15,103 nt of DNA from Zelonia costaricensis (Eukaryota; Euglenozoa; Kinetoplastea; Trypanosomatida; Trypanosomatidae). Positions 15,071-15,103 of the stretch are shown piece after piece. The stretch is taken from the NCBI GenBank assembly GCA_030849075.1, contig JASAOO010002960.1, positions 1 to 15,103 on the forward strand, read 5' to 3'. The notes beneath the pieces are model-generated. The model searched no databases, was not told the origin of the DNA, and saw nothing but the letters and a program-made list of their open reading frames with translations. Every line of letters begins with the position of its first letter. The stretch's first letter is position 1. Position numbers and translations under genes: made by a program.

Positions 15071-15103
15071 CTGAAGGCCAAGGGGAGCAGGGTCTCCAGG
15101 GGG

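Larger units (their letters stand above)
14573..15103 (+). other. right-edge spacer downstream of the phosphatase-like gene
   Basis: No gene is supported on either strand. After the stop there is a short CT patch (about 14617-14630), a CA repeat (14818-14836) with no TG repeat before it, and then the (GGGA)n tract. The last 70 bases are purine-rich on the + strand, unlike every other spacer here. Confidence 0.65.

Noticed and set aside
14701..15081. A 126-codon antisense frame at the right edge
   Set aside because: It translates the (GGGA)n complement and the CA repeat into low complexity, with no domain in between and no credible start context.

Overview
The window looks like nuclear DNA from a kinetoplastid of the Leishmaniinae (Leishmania or a close relative such as Leptomonas, Crithidia, Porcisia or Endotrypanum). 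The evidence is the sequence style. Intron-less genes all sit on one strand and are separated by 0.9-1.7 kb spacers made of pyrimidine tracts, C-homopolymers and TG/CA microsatellites. Each start codon lies just behind a pyrimidine tract plus AG, as expected for spliced-leader trans-splicing. Codons are very GC3-rich, and the proteins carry many Gln, Ala, His and Ser runs. I see no bacterial, viral or mobile-element signature, no tRNA or rRNA, and no CRISPR array.

Layout, all on +: (1) 2-445, the C-terminal end of an unrecognised low-complexity protein that runs off the left edge; (2) 446-1745, a spacer that contains at 1032-1181 a candidate 49-residue protein with a CxxC...CxxC zinc-ribbon-like pattern; (3) 1746-5957, a 1,403-residue, mostly disordered Q/P/S/Y-rich protein with a few ordered-looking islands, function unknown; (4) 7685-8338, the mitochondrial large-subunit ribosomal protein uL30m; (5) 9386-10570, a mitochondrial rhomboid-like membrane protein in which the catalytic Ser and His positions are both replaced, most like the TimRhom subunits of the trypanosomatid inner-membrane protein translocase; (6) 11474-14572, a 1,032-residue protein with a Siw14/OCA-type (plant and fungal atypical dual-specificity) phosphatase domain whose CX5R signature has lost its Arg; (7) 14573-15103, a spacer ending in a (GGGA)n tract.

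The genes are probably parts of one polycistronic transcription unit, so adjacency need not mean shared function. Even so, uL30m and the rhomboid-like protein are both nuclear-encoded mitochondrial proteins (translation and import), and two of the five clear genes encode apparently catalytically dead members of enzyme families. Every internal spacer has TG repeats nearer the upstream stop codon and CA repeats nearer the downstream splice acceptor. The right-hand spacer breaks this pattern.
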